A program made the translations under genes and the position numbers. DNA of 64,000 nt, taken from Cymodocea nodosa. Its lineage: Eukaryota; Streptophyta; Magnoliopsida; Alismatales; Cymodoceaceae. The notes beneath the pieces are model-generated. The model saw nothing but the letters and a program-made list of their open reading frames with translations, made no database searches and had not been told where the DNA came from. The stretch is from assembly GCA_036874045.1 (NCBI GenBank), contig CM072343.1:7832001-7896000 (forward strand). The letters run 5' to 3'. This document shows positions 46,294 through 59,800 of the stretch, in pieces (the stretch's first letter is position 1; each line of letters begins with the position of its first letter).

Positions 46294-49200
46294 TTACCAA
46301 GTAAAGCTCGAGTAGTCCTCTACTCTTACTTCTTCTATAATTCCAAAGGAACTTTTTGGTATTTTTAAAATAGGTCTAAGTCTTTGTCCATTTACTTCAA
46401 ATATATTCTGATTTTTAGGATTTTCAATTTCAGCAGCCCCATAGGAATAAATATTTCAAATTATGTAAGGTCCTACCCATCTAGATCTTAATTTCCCTAG
46501 ATGGTTATGGAGTCTAGTCATGTAAAGATATACGTCTTGTCCTATTTCAAAGGTTTTTGGAATAATTTTCTTGTCATGCCAGAACTTCATTTTCTCTTAC
46601 AATTTTCGAATAAGCTTCATTCCTAAATTCTTCTAGTTCAATCAATTGGATTTTCCTATTTTCATCAGCTTGATTTAAATTAGTGTTCAAAGTTTTTAAT
46701 GCCCAATAAGCTTTATGTTCAATTTAAGTTGGTAAATGACAACTTTTTCCATATACTAGCCTAAAAGGTCACATACCTAAGCTTGTCTTATAAGTAGTTC
46801 TATAAGCCCAAAGTGCATCTATTAATCTATTAGCCCAATCTTTTCTAGTAGGATTTACTACTTTTTCTAAGATTAACTTAATTTATTTGTTTGCACTTTC
46901 TACTTGTCCACTTGTTTGCGGATGATATAATGTTGCAATTTTGTGATTTACTCCATATTTCTTCATTAAGGCTTCAAAACTTCTATTACAAAAATGAGTT
47001 CCTCTATCACTAACAATAGCTTTAGGTATTCCAAATCTAGCAATTATATTAGTTCTTATAAAATGTATTACCACTTTGTTGTCATTAGTTTTTGTAGGAA
47101 TAGCTTCTATCCATTTAGATACACAATCCACTCCTAATAATATATAATTAAATTGGTTAAGCATAGGAAATGGACCTATAAAATCTATTCCCAACACATC
47201 AAAGATTTCAACCTCAACAATAGGATTAAGAGGCATCATATTCCTCTTTGATATTCATCCTATTTGTTGACATCTTAAACAACTTAAGCAATATTTATGA
47301 GCATCTTTGAATAGTGTTGGCCAATAAAATCCATATTGCAGAATTTTGGCAGCAGCTTTCCTTGAACCAAAATGCCCTTCACATGCTTGGTCATGGTAGA
47401 AAGACAATATGTTTTGATATTTAGTTTCTAGAACACACCTCCTTAAAACCAAATCAGGACATTTCTTAAATAAGTATTGGTCTTCCCAATAGTAATATTT
47501 TACTCTTGAAAAGAACAATTTCTTATCGTGTCTATTCCAATCCTTAGGTGTTAAACCAATAACTAAGTAATTAACTATGTCTGCATACCAAGGCATTGTG
47601 TTGATGGTCAATAATTGTTCATCAGGAAAATTATCCTTAATTTCAATATTTGATTTTTCTATTTGTAATCTTGATAAATGATCTACTACTACATTCTCAC
47701 AACCTTTTTTATCTTTAATTTCTAGATCAAATTCTTGTAATAATAATATCCATCGGATCAATCTAGGTTTAGTCTCTTTCTTTGCTATTAAGTATTTTAA
47801 AGATGAATGATCAGTGTATACTATCACTTTAGCTCCAATCAAATATGATCTAAACTTTTCTAAAGCAAACATAACAGCTAACAGCTCTTTTTCAATAGTT
47901 GTATAATTAACCTGAGCATCATTTAAGGTTTTGCTTGCATAATGAACTACTCTAGGAGATTTTTCTATCTTCTGACCTAGCACTGCTCCTACAGCAAAAT
48001 CAGATGCATCGCACATTAATTCAAATGGATGGCTCCACTCAGGTGCTTGTATTATAGGAGTTGAAATTAAGCTAGCTTTAAGCTTGAAAAATTCTTCTTT
48101 GCAATTTTTATCAAAATTGAATGCGACATCTTTTAATAGATTAGTTAAAGGTCTAGCTATTTTGCTAAAATCTTTAATGAATCTTCTATAAAATCCAACA
48201 TGTTCTAGAAATGATCTAACATTTTTTACTGATTTAGGTTTTGGTAGATTAGAAATTACTTCTATTTTAGCTCTATCTACTTCCAACCCTTTCTTTGAAA
48301 CAACATGTCCCAAGATTATTCCTTGTTTAACCATGAAGTGACATTTTTCCCAATTTAGCACCAGACTTTTTTCCACATAGCGTTTTAATACTAGGTCTAA
48401 ATTATTTAAACACACTTCATACGAAGTTCCATAAATAGTAAAATCATCCATAAATATTTCTAAAAAATCTTTAGTCATTCTAGTGAATATGCCCTGCATA
48501 CACCTCTAAAAGTTGATTGGTGCATTGCATAATCCGAATGGCATTCTCTTAAAAGCATAAGTTCCATTAGGACAGGTGAAAGTTATTTTCTCTTGATCCT
48601 CTAATGCTACTAGAACTTGGTTATATCCTAAATACCCGTCTAGGAAACATATTCTTGCCCTGCTAATTTCTCTAACATTTGATCTATAAAAGGTAAGGGA
48701 AAATGATCTTTTATAGTCACAACATTCAGCTTTCTATAGTCTATACACACTCTCCAACCTGATTGAATTCTAGTAGGTATGAAGTCTTGACTTTCATTCC
48801 TAATAACTGTTAATCCTAATTTCTTGGGAACTACATAGATTGGACTAACCCATGAGCTATCAAAAATTAGATAAATTATGTCATTATCTAACCATTTCAC
48901 TATTTTCTTCTTGACTACTTCTTTAAGGTTTGAATTTAATCTCCTTTCAGGAATTCTAACTGATTTAGCATTCTCTTCTAAATATATGTGGTGACAGCAT
49001 AAAGTTGCAGTTAACCCTTTTATATTAGTCATAGTCCATCTTATTGCTTCCTTATAAGTTTTTACTACATCTCTTAATTTAGTAATTTGATCCTCTTTTA
49101 AATCTGAAGCAATAATGATTGGACATGTTCGTTTTTCTTCTAGAAATATATAGGTTAATTCAGGAGGTAAATGTTTTAAATCTAAATGTTGCCCATTAGA

Positions 49201-50667
49201 AGTTAGAGCTCCTAATTGAACATCATCATTTTCTATATTAATCTCTTCTTGATCTCCTTCTATATTTATGCTTTCACTTTCTCCTAAATTTTTAGAATTT
49301 AATTGCCTATTTAGTTCTTCTTGAATCACATCATTTAGAATATTTCCTTCATCCTCTAAAAAGTCTATAGTATGTAAGGACATTTCTAACTCCTCAAACT
49401 TTTCTGGTTTAAAAATGTTTAATTGAGTATCATCATTACCATATGGTAACTTCATCACCCTAGTTTTACAATTTATAACAGCCCCTGATGTTGCTAAGAA
49501 TGGTCTTCCCAAAATTAAAGATGTATTATGATTTTGATGCTTGATTTGTTAGGAATCCAAAATTACAATATCAATAGGATATATGAAGTTTTTGATTTTA
49601 ATTAGGACATCCTCTATTTTTCCTCTAGGGTATCTTATACTTCTATCAACTAATTGAATAACAGTCCTAGTAGGGAGTAAGCCTTCTAATCCTAAGGATG
49701 CAAATATATCACTCGGCATAACATTTATACCTGCACCTAGGTCTATTAAGGTTCTTTCTATAATGGTATTTCCTATGGTGCATGATATAACAGGGATTCC
49801 AAGATCAGATAACTTTTTAGGAATTTGTGGCAGAAAGAGGGAATTACTTTGCTTAGCTAAAAAGACTTTCCTTAAAACTTTTCACTCTTTTATCTTAGTA
49901 CATCAATCCTTAAGAAATTTAGCATAAGGTGGCATTTTCTACAATAAGTCTAACAAAGGAATGTTAACTTGTACTTTTTCAAAAATTTCTCTAATTTTTT
50001 CTTGTTTTTCAGGAAATGTTTGTTGTAATCTTTCAAGATATGGTGCTAATAATTATGATTTACAAGATTCTTTTTCTTTCATTTCATTTGTCTAATCATT
50101 TTTAGTCTCATTTTCAGATTCAGATTTTTCTTCATTGATTTCTAGGTTTTCAAATATTACATTTTCATTATCATTTTGAATTTTATTCTTATCCACCTTC
50201 ATATTATTTTCTTTTTTGAATTCTTGATGGTATATTAGTTCCAGATCCTAATGTTATACATACATCTTCCACATTTTCATTACTTTCATGATGTTCTTAT
50301 ATTTCATTTTCGTGATTATGATCTTTAACTATTTTTAGTTTTAAATTGTATTCTTTAAATTCTATTGCATTGGTATTTTCTTTTGTCTATATGTCTTGCA
50401 AATCATTAACATTAAAGTTTTCATTTGTGTTTTCCTGTTGTATAACTTGTAATTTCATTGTAAATTCATCCAATGCTTTTAATTTTCTTTCTAGATCATC
50501 TAATCTCATTACATTCAATTTTTGATCAATTTTCATTATGGTTTTTTCAGTTTCGTAAATGATATCAATTTTAGGTTATGTATATTCTTCCCTATAGTCT
50601 AATTGGTTGACTTCTTATTGCTGCCACATGTATTGTTCCAGTTTGTCCATGTTTTGCTCTAAGCTAC
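46294..50667 (-). pseudogene. Gypsy G3 pol (gag tail, protease, RT, RNaseH, integrase), broken
   Basis: Continues the gag frame from the insertion at 50667 through a degraded acidic linker (50600-50000). Protease is near 49760-49690. RT has CIDYRKLN near 48740, FMDDF near 48450 and a 5-base deletion at about 48650 that shifts the frame. A long open stretch (48499-47255) then covers the end of RT, complete RNaseH ([31 protein letters not shown]) and the integrase zinc finger (CLSCLRCQQ). The integrase core ([25 protein letters not shown]) is at 47239-46883 after a TGA. Pol ends EDYSSFTW at the TAA 46294-46296; G1 has a stop in place of that W. Confidence 0.92.
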
Positions 50668-52312
50668 TGTAGGATTGTAAGGCTATACAAGAGGGGGGTG
50701 AATTGTGTTTTTCAACATTTTTGAATATAATTGAAACTTTAAAACTCAAAAACAAGTCGAGACACTATTTTTCATAAAATCATTTTTATTCAAGGTTTCA
50801 ATTACAATATACAATTCAATTCTTCTCAGAAATTGTAGATGCAATTATATATCGATACTGTGTTTCATCTATACAATTTCATAACTACAAACAGAGAAAA
50901 CTAATTTGCAGAATTTAAAACATTTCTCCCTATTTGAGATCTTTCTTATTCTTCTTCTTTTTCTTCTTCAGCAATTCTTCAGTGACGAATATTTTATCTT
51001 TCTCTGCTTTACCAAATTTACTTTCTTCTGATACTTCAGATCTTCAGTGACATATATCTTACCTTTTTCTGCTTCACTGAATTTTTCTTCCATCTAATAC
51101 TTCAAATCTTCAGCGACATATATCTTACATTTTTCTGCTTCACTAAATTTTTCACCTAAGAGCTTTTCCCTAAAGAGGTGTTTTTGATCCCTAAAAAGAT
51201 TTTTCTTTTGGTGTACAGGGATAACTGATCAATGAGAATTCTATGCCTTTTATACTGTATCTTCATTTCATGCATATCCTCCACATTTAATCACTACCAG
51301 TTTTCCACTTCTTCACGTCTTTTCTTTTTCCTTCATCGAAATACACACATTTTGACCCACGTTTACATTTTGAATTTTCTTTAATCATTAATCCTAGATC
51401 TCTGAAAAAATTCCTGCAAAATAAACTTTCTCTTCCAAAATTTCTCGTCAAGTATAATAAGAAGTCATTACTTTAATGTTAACTAAATGAGTAACACAAG
51501 TATATATATAACTTGATGTTTCTAACTTAACGAGTTCCTCATGTGCCAACTCACATGACAAGTACTATAGCTAACTCAACGAACTAAGTCCGTGGTGTTA
51601 CGGATAACTCAACAAACCATCTCCGTGATGTTATGATAACTCAACGAACCATCTCCATTGTGTTATAGATAACTCAACGAACTAGTAATAAACAAATGTT
51701 TTTATAATAAGAATTTTACAACGTGCAAAAATAACAACTTAAGTTTTATAATGCTAACCTAATGCGTTGCCTTAGTGTTCAATATAGCAACTCAACGCGT
51801 TTAGTTATATTAACTTAACGAGTTAAACATGTGCACCTCACGTGATACAATATAACATTCGTAACTTATAATTTCACCACGTGTACAACACTAACTTAAC
51901 GAGTTTGTCTCTTCTTTTATTCACTAACTTAACGAGTTCTCACGTGACCTATTTTAACCTTTAAGCCTCTAACTTAACGAGTTCTCATGTGACCTCTATA
52001 CGAATAAAATTCTAACTTAACGAGTTGTCTAAATGTGCACTATTCATGATACAGAAGATATAACTTTAAAGCATATCATACTTTTCAATAAAAACACACG
52101 TTAACTTAACATTTAGTTAAATAAGAAATTAATGCAATGAAACAACTAGTTATTAACTTAGTATAATTTCAAATCCAATACAGACAAGTATTTATATCAG
52201 TAAGTTTTTTCTGTATTAATTGATGATTTTAATTTCTTTTCACAAGCAATAGCAATTGAGCAAATATGATTATTTTCATTCAACACACATCATCAAAACA
52301 AAATACTCAACA
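50668..52312 (-). mobile_element. Solo LTR of the copia family, inserted in G3 gag
   Basis: 1645 bp matching the copia LTRs end to end in reverse (TGTTGAG at 52312, CCTACA at 50668), with no PBS or internal sequence. It interrupts the G3 gag frame, and the flanks gctac (50663-50667) and actac (52313-52317) are a TSD with one difference. It contains the 32-bp repeat array (about 51570-51683) and many CACGTG cores. Formed by LTR-LTR recombination of a full element. Confidence 0.93.
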
Positions 52313-52579
52313 ACTACACTCTAGTCTATCATACCTATCCCAAACTTCTTTGTCTCTCAACATATTACACATTCTAAACTAACCATTAGTTGGGTAAACT
52401 ATATGATTCTCATACTCAACTCTATTATATTGAATATAATTCATTTATTGTTCATGTGCTCTAACCATTTGCAATCGTCTCAGTTTCAAACAATCAGAGA
52501 TGTCATGACCTTCCAAATTGCAAAATTCACATATGCTAATTACAGGTTTCAGAAATCTTTGAGCATAAGCATATGCCAT
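52313..52579 (-). pseudogene. Gypsy G3 gag segment with CCHC zinc knuckle
   Basis: Starts MAYAYAQRFLKPVISI at 52579, followed by CEFCNLEGHDISDC, a C-x2-C-x4-H-x4-C knuckle for RNA binding. It continues to DRYDRLECS, where the solo LTR cuts it; the continuation is at 50667. A TAA replaces a codon after VRAHEQ. G1 has the same start but loses the knuckle after CEF. The larger gag domain expected upstream is not here. Confidence 0.8.
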
Positions 52580-52660
52580 ATTCTCAATTATAGAATAAAA
52601 CACACAACACTCCTTCTGCTATTAGAACAAAATAGTACTCACAGTTGCTTAACTTCTCAA

Positions 52661-52678
52661 TCCCTATCAACGATGCCA
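52661..52678 (-). other. Primer binding site of gypsy G3, diverged
   Basis: Minus strand TGGCATCGTTGATAGGGA, seven bases after LTR-f. It matches the TGGCGCCGTTGCCGGGGA type with GC to AT and CC to TA changes, as expected from decay of a tRNA-Asp-like PBS. Confidence 0.65.
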
Positions 52679-52685
52679 GAAAACT

Positions 52686-54748
52686 TGTTTGGGGTTGTTA
52701 AGTTAATTCTTATACTTGCTTATACAATGGCACTAGAAGACTTGTATTGGATTTGTGAACTTATATTTGTTAAACAATGCCAGAAATGCTTGTTTAATTT
52801 TCTTTTATGTTTATATAAATAATTACTTTTAGAAGTAAGCAAGCAACCTTTCACACAAATTAGATATTAAATCCAATTTGTGCTTTTAACTATAAGTGCA
52901 CAATGTATATTGTATTTGTGTGCAAGTACAGGTCAATCCCACAAAGATTGAGTAAGAATTGTGTACCATTCCGATTGTTATATTGGAGTTTATGTGTATT
53001 CAGTTAAGCACTCCATTGAGTTACAATTAACACAACGGACTAAGTTCATGGAGTTATGGTTAACTCAATGGACTAACCTCGTGGACTTACAGTTAACTCC
53101 ACAAGCCTATCTTTCCAGTTAAATACTTCTATTTACAGAGGAATTCGGTCAACCATTGGGCGATTCCACAAATTGTAAATAACATCAATTAAGCTCTTTA
53201 ATGTTAGTTAATATTAGATTTATCATTAAGCAATACTAACATTCAAATGTTTCAAACATTAACCATTAAAATCTTTAAGTATTTGGAACGAATCAATTTC
53301 AATAAACTATAAAACTATTTTTTATCTTTTGAATCAAACAAACATAAAACATTCGCAATACTAACAATGATAACATTAATCACGATACAAAACAAACAAT
53401 ACAACACTTTAATACTAAATGTAAACACAGATAATTTGTTGTTTTTGGTATTTTTGTTTTGATATGTTCTTGAAGATGAGCGAAAGGTGAAATGTAAAAA
53501 TCTTTATCGATAGTAAAAACTTCTGTCACTACATGCGACGCAATTACACCACTGAAAACTTAATCACTTATAATCTTGCCTCCTCTCCTTAAAGAATCGT
53601 GAATCTAGAATTGTAAGATAATCTCCTCTTCAGCACACTAGCATCAACCTGAAACCAAGGCTAGAAGCTTTAAGATCTCCTAAGATATGAGTCAGTGCTT
53701 GGTGAAAATTGGCTTCCCTTCCTACGACACGATCACTCCTCATAGTGGTTGTTAGGCACCGTGTTTGGCTCAGAATCGACCTGACATTAGGAAAGTATCA
53801 TCACAGACCTCCGATGGTTAGTGATTATGGTGGTGGTGTGGAGCTTTAGGGAACTTCCGACACTTCCTGTAGTTAGCACTGTCCTCCACCTCTGCACACA
53901 CACTTTCTTCATTTTTCTCCTCTTCTTTTATATTTCTTTCAGTAGTAACTGCTCCTGCTTAAATGATCAGTTGGATTTCCTTCATTCATATCAATAACGG
54001 TGATTTCTTCTTCCTTCCATGAGTGAATTCCTACATGATATGTGTAATCGTGGTTTTCCTTTGAATTTCCTATTTCTGCAATTGCTATAGTGGCATATTA
54101 GAAAATAAATAGTCCATGGAGTTACAAATAACTCAATAGACTTACTTCGTTGATTTAACTATAAAACATGTGCAATAAAAAAATAAGCTACTAACATAAT
54201 GCATTATCTTAGTGTGTATTCATGTAACTCAATGCGTATAGTTATGCTAACTTAACGAGTTAAACGTGTGCATCTCACATGACATAATAAAGCATTTAAA
54301 TTCAACACGTGCATAAATCTGACTTAACGAGTTCAGATATATCAGATACTTACAAACCTTAACTATCCGATGTCTAGATGCATTTTGGATAGTTAATAGA
54401 TAACTTACCGAAAATTCACTTAAGTCATGCATTATGGTTTCAACACGTGTACTCTAGGAAATAATAAAATATTCTTCTATCGTTAAAAACATAACTGTCT
54501 AATACATGCAATATAACTCTCCGAAATATAGAAAATTTGGATACTTAAGAATTAAAAACCTGCACTTTACCGATAGTTCAGAAATGTACTAAATTAACAT
54601 TAATTCCTTGAAATTATGCAAATTCCTTCATTAAAGCATATAACAGTGCAATTATAACATAATGGCTTAATTCTCATATGATAAGCTAAATATTATGCAA
54701 TTAACCATCATTTAACTGTTAATATTATGCACTTTTTCATTCTAAATA
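52686..54748 (-). repeat. 5' LTR of gypsy G3 (LTR-f)
   Basis: 2063 bp. On the minus strand it starts TATTTAGAATG (TG mutated to TA) and ends CCAAACA. It is closest to LTR-c. It carries the copia-like U3 segment (about 54220-54330: acgagttaaacgtgtgcatc, then tcaacacgtgcataaatctg). TATA, reversed, lies near 53928. Palindromes are at 53010-53100 and 54110-54140. A small plus-strand frame at 52403-52822 crosses its edge and is not a gene. Confidence 0.87.
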
Positions 54749-55069
54749 GGTATCCTCTCTTTCTAATCCATGAAAGTATGGCAATTAACTCATATAATTA
54801 GATTTCAATTCAAACATATCTCCCTCAAAGTTTGGCAATCAAATACATGAAGGTTCACCAACTAATTTAGGATACAGAATTTCCCCTAATGATTTTTCTA
54901 CTAGAGCAACCATATCTTGGTTCTCTTTTAAAGAAAGGTTAGCTACACCCCTAAGGATTTCGTTAAAGTCCAATTCAGAAAATATTTCAGTACGCCTCTG
55001 TGTTGAATAATCCTATGTAGGTGTTCTTACTAATCGTTTAGTGCTAGGAGAACAAACCCATGTGCTCAT
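54749..55069 (-). pseudogene. Gag fragment of an older gypsy copy (host site of G3 and copia C)
   Basis: Matches G1 gag from its ATG (55069; MSTWVCSPSTKRLVRTPT) through LPYFHGLERED, where LTR-f begins. TAG at 55013-55015 is at the same codon as in G1 gag. Upstream bases to 55113 match the G1 gag leader up to attacatac, where copia C is inserted. This shows the gag-plus-leader unit exists in a second genomic copy. Confidence 0.82.
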
Positions 55070-55113
55070 AAACTCTTAACATAAAGTAAAATAGTAGAAG
55101 CTTAATTACATAC

Positions 55114-56672
55114 TATTGAGTATTTTGTTTTGATGATGTGTGCTGAACAAAAATAATCATGTTTGCTCAATTACTATTGCTTGTGAAAGGAAATTAAGTA
55201 CATCAATTAATACAGAAAAAACTTATTGATATAAATACGTGTCTGTATTAGATCTAAAATTATACTAAGTTAATAACTAGTCGTTTTATTGCATTAATTT
55301 CTCATTTAACTAAACGTTAAGTTAACATGTGTTTTTATTGAAAAGCATGATATGTTTTAAAGTTATATCTTCTATATCATGAACAGTGCACGTTTAGACA
55401 ACTCGTTAAGTTAGAGTGTTATTTGTATAGAGATCACGTGAGAACTTGTTAAGTTAGAGGCTTAAAGGTTAAAATATGTCACATGAGAACTCGTTAAGTT
55501 AGAGGCTTAAAGGTTAAAATATGTCACATGAGAACTCGTTAAGTTAGTGTTGTACAAGTGGTGAAATTATAAGTTACGAATGCTATATTGTATCACGTGA
55601 GGTGCACATGTTTAACTCGTTAAGTTAACATAACTAAACGCATTGAGTTGCTATATTGAACACTAAGGCAACGCGTTAGGTTAGCGTTATAAAACTTAAG
55701 TTGTTATTTTTGCACATGGTAAAATTCTTATTATAAAACCATTTGTTTATTACTGGTTCGTTGAGTTATCTGTAACACAACGAAGATGGTTCATTGAGTT
55801 AGCATAACACCACAGACTTAGTTCGTTGAGTTAGCTACAGTACTTGTCATGTGAGTTGGCACATGAGGAACTCGTTAAGTTATAAACGTTAAGTTACAGA
55901 TCTACTTGTTTACTCATTTAGTTAACATTAAAGTAACGACTTCTTATTACACTTGATGAAAGATTTTGGAAAAGAAAGTTTATTCTACAGAAAATTTTTC
56001 AAAGATCCAGGATTGACGATTAAAGAAAATTCGAAATGTAAACGTGGGTCAGAACGTGTGTATTTCGATGAAGGAAAAAGAAAAGACGTCAAGAAGTGGA
56101 AGACTGATAGTTATTAAATGTGGAGGATATGCATGAAATGAAGATATAGTATAAAAGGCATAGAATTCTCGTTGATCAATCATCCCTGCACACCAAAAGA
56201 AAAAAATTTTTAGGGATCAAAAACACCCCTTCGAGGAAAAGGTCTCAGGTGGAAGAAAATTCAGTGAAGTAGAAAAAGGTAAGATTTAAGTCACTAAAGA
56301 TCTGAAGTATCAGAAGAAAGCAAATTCGATGAAGTAGAGAAAGTTAGATATTTGTCACTAAAGAATTGCTGAAGAAAAAAGAGAAGAAGAAGAAGAAAGA
56401 TCTCAAATAGGGAGAAATGTTTTAAATTCCATAAATTAGTTTTCTCTAGTTGTAGTTATGAAATTGTATAGATGAAGCATGGTATCGATATATAATTGCA
56501 TCTACAATTTCTAAGGAGAATTGAATTGTATATTGTAATTAAAACCTTGAATAAAAATGATTTTATGAAAATAGTGTCTCGACTTGTTTTTGAGTTTTAA
56601 AGTTTCAATTATAATCGGAAAATGTTGAAAAACACAATTTACTCCCCTCTTGTGTAGCCATACGATCCTACA
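55114..56672 (+). repeat. 5' LTR of copia C
   Basis: 1559 bp, starting TATTGAG (TG end mutated to TA) and ending CCTACA. A 45-bp unit carrying aactcgttaagttagaggc is duplicated head to tail (55441-55485, 55486-55530), whereas copia B has one. The 32-bp unit occurs twice (from 55755), against three times in copia B. TATA is at 56150-56156. Confidence 0.92.
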
Positions 56673-56674
56673 AG

Positions 56675-56686
56675 TGGTATCAGAGC
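56675..56686 (+). other. Primer binding site of copia C (initiator tRNA-Met)
   Basis: TGGTATCAGAGC two bases after the LTR end, identical to copia B. Confidence 0.93.
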
Positions 56687-56871
56687 TTTATTAATAATCT
56701 TTGATATAAAATCGATACCAACTTATTTAATATCATTGCTTATTCTTCCTTCCTTGTTTTTAAACAGAAATTAATATCTGAGCATATGTTTAACTTTCTT
56801 GATTTAAGGCTCAAGTTGTTTTAAAGTTTTAAACTATTTAAAATCAAATAGGTTGAAAAATATAAGGTAAG

Positions 56872-59800
56872 ATGGCTACTAGAAATGGTAATTTTTCTTT
56901 GTATGAAGGTCAAAATCTTAATCGTCCTCCTTTATTTGATGGAATACATTTTGAATATTGGAAATATAGGATGACAGTTTTTCTTCAAAGTATAGATCAT
57001 AAGTTGTGGTTCATGATTTCTAAACCATATACTCCGTTAACTACTCCTTATAATACTTGGACAATTACTAAAAAAAAAAATGAAACTCTGAATGCTAAGG
57101 GCTTAAATATTTTATTTTGTGCATTGAGTTATGAACAGTTCAATAAAGTGTCAGCATATAAATCTGCTTATGAGGTGTGGCATGCATTAGAAGTTTCACA
57201 TGAAGGTACTTCTCAAGTTAAAGAGACTAAGATAAACATGTTAATTCATAAGTATGAACTCTTTAAGATGCATGAAGACGAAAGTATTTCTGAGATATTT
57301 TCCAAATTTCTTGATATCATAAACTCTTTAAAATGCTTAGGAAAGAATTTTGAACATAAGGATTTGGTGAGGAAAATTCTCAGATCCCTAAGTTCTAAAT
57401 GGTCTTAGAAAATAACATCAATTGAGGAATCACGAGATTTAAATGTTTATACCATGAATAAACTTATAGGAAACTTAACTGCTTATGAAGTTCAATTAAA
57501 TGAATCACTGAGTCACAACAAACTAAAAATGAAGAAAGAAATAGCCTTCGAAATTAATTTAGATTCTGATATATCTACTGATTTTGATGATGATTTGATT
57601 TTGCTAACTAGGAAATTCAAGAAAGTATGGAAAGTTGGGAAACAACAAAGGAACAAAAATGATAAACCCTCAACGTCAAAATCACTAAATGACAAGAATT
57701 CTTCATCTAGAAAGTATGTATGTTACAATTGTAAGAAACCTGGACATCTTTCTCCAAATTGTCCTATAAGGAAAAATGAAAAGCATAGTAGGACAAATCA
57801 GAAGAAAACGGCTCAGAAAACTCAAAAAAAGTTTTACAAGAAAAAGGCTTTGAAGGTCACTTGGGATGACACATCTGAAGAGTCTAAATCTAAGGAATCA
57901 TCATCAAAACCTTCACATTCAGAAGGAGAACCAGAGTTAGCAGATGTTGCTCATGTGTGCTTCATGGTAGATGAGTCTGAGGTAATATGTTATCCTAAAA
58001 GTCATTTAGATTTTAACTTTGATGAATTATTATGTACTTATCATGCATTATTATAAAAACTTAAAGGTTGTAAACTGGAAAATAAGAATATCAAAAACTC
58101 TTTATTCATTGTGGAAGAAGAAAATTGTTTCCTATCTACTACTTTAGAAAAGTTTAAATGTGATAATAAAAATCATGCTAGAGATTTGCATAAATTTAGA
58201 TTTAATGAATGTATCTTGCATGAACAAATACAGAATGCAAATGATGAAAAATAAAATATAGAATCCGAAAATGAAATGTAGAGAAAAAATATAACTGATC
58301 TTGAGGTAGAGATTGATAAATTAAAAATGAGAGAGCTAGATTTAAATTCTACCATTGAGAAATGAAATTTAAGTCAAACTAAGTTAGACAAACTAACTAG
58401 TATCCCTGCGGTGTCATATAAATATGGCTTAGGATTTGATTATCCTGAATATCCTGAATCTCAAGCCTATAAAGGATTTATTAGTTGCAGTTCAAGTAAA
58501 TCTAAGACTAAAATTCCTTTTATCATGAAATAAGGTAATAAATATGTAGAAGTAAGTACTTCAAGGGATGAATCATGTAGTAATAATATAAATCAATGTG
58601 ATTTGTCTAAATGTACTTCTAACATGACTATCAATGTTTCTAAAAATCTTATTTCTTGTTCTAGAAATTCAATTTCTAATGTTTCAAAAATTTCAAACAA
58701 TTGTAGTAAACTGAAAATTCAGAAACCTGAGCATGTAATTCAAAACACTAGTGTTAGACCAATTAATCATTCTACATGTTCTTTATCTGAAAATTTTTGT
58801 GCAAAAAAAGATTGTGTATATATTGAAAATTCAAATACAAGTACAAAATCTTGGTATGAACTTACTGAAATGAATGAGTATGACCAAAATAAATTAAAAT
58901 CTGATAAAAATCGGTTTGGTCTTGGTTGTACTACATTTGAAAACAAAAATAATGATGTTAAGAGAAATAATGCTATAAGTAAGTATGATGCTAATGATAA
59001 GTCAATAGTACTTACAACTAATAAGAATGTAAATGATAATGTTAAACTGTTTTTAAACAAAAAGAAGAAATATGTGTTTAATGAAATTGGTGCTCAACAA
59101 CATTGGGTACCAAGAAAAACTTTTTCTTAATTTGTTTTGCAGGAGGAAACAACTTCAAAATGGATCTTGGACAGTGGAGCATCAAGTCACATGACCAGAC
59201 AGAAAAGTCTATTAAAAAATTTTACAAATACTACAAAAGGAAGTGTAACATTTGGAAACAAAAGTAAGGATAAAATCATAGGTATGGGCAATGTTCAAAT
59301 AACTCCTACTTGTGTTATTTCGAATGTACTATATGTAGAAAACCTAGGATTTAATTTGCTGAGTGTTATAAAACTAACTGAGATTGGATATTATGTAGTG
59401 TTTGAAGATAATGTATGCAAAATTATTAATAAAAATACAGATGAACTTAAGTTTATTGCTAAAAGAAAAGGTTCTGTATATATTTTATCTTTACCTTTTG
59501 GTGTAGTTGATTTTAATTCATGTTTGCTAGCTGAAACTAGTGATGCATATCTGTGGCATAGAAGGATCGGGCATATAAATATGAAACTGTTACATAAACT
59601 GTCTAGAAAACTTTTACTAAGAGGTTTACCAAAGATTAAATACTCAAAGGACTTTATCTGTGATGCATGTGAGTTAGGTAAACTTCACAAAAACTCTGTT
59701 AAATCTAAAACTGATATATCAAGCAAGAGAGTCTTAAAACTTATACATATGGATCTAATTGGACCAACAAGAATCATGAGTCTTAGTGGTAAACGGTATG

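Larger units (their letters stand above)
35830..54748 (-). mobile_element. Ty3/gypsy Athila-like retrotransposon G3, split by two insertions
   Basis: Sense order: 5' LTR-f (52686-54748), PBS (52661-52678), gag C-terminal part (52313-52579), [solo copia LTR 50668-52312], rest of gag and pol (46294-50667), ORF3 5' part (44690-45581), [G4 37791-44684], ORF3 3' part (36430-37785), then a truncated tail. The outer end of LTR-f is followed by a gag fragment of another gypsy copy, with ggtat (54749-54753) as the expected TSD. The 3' LTR is missing. As in G1, the main gag domain is not found between PBS and protease. Confidence 0.85.

Noticed and set aside
52403..52822. 139-aa plus-strand ORF
   Set aside because: It spans the antisense of G3 gag, the PBS and the LTR-f end, so it is a shadow frame.
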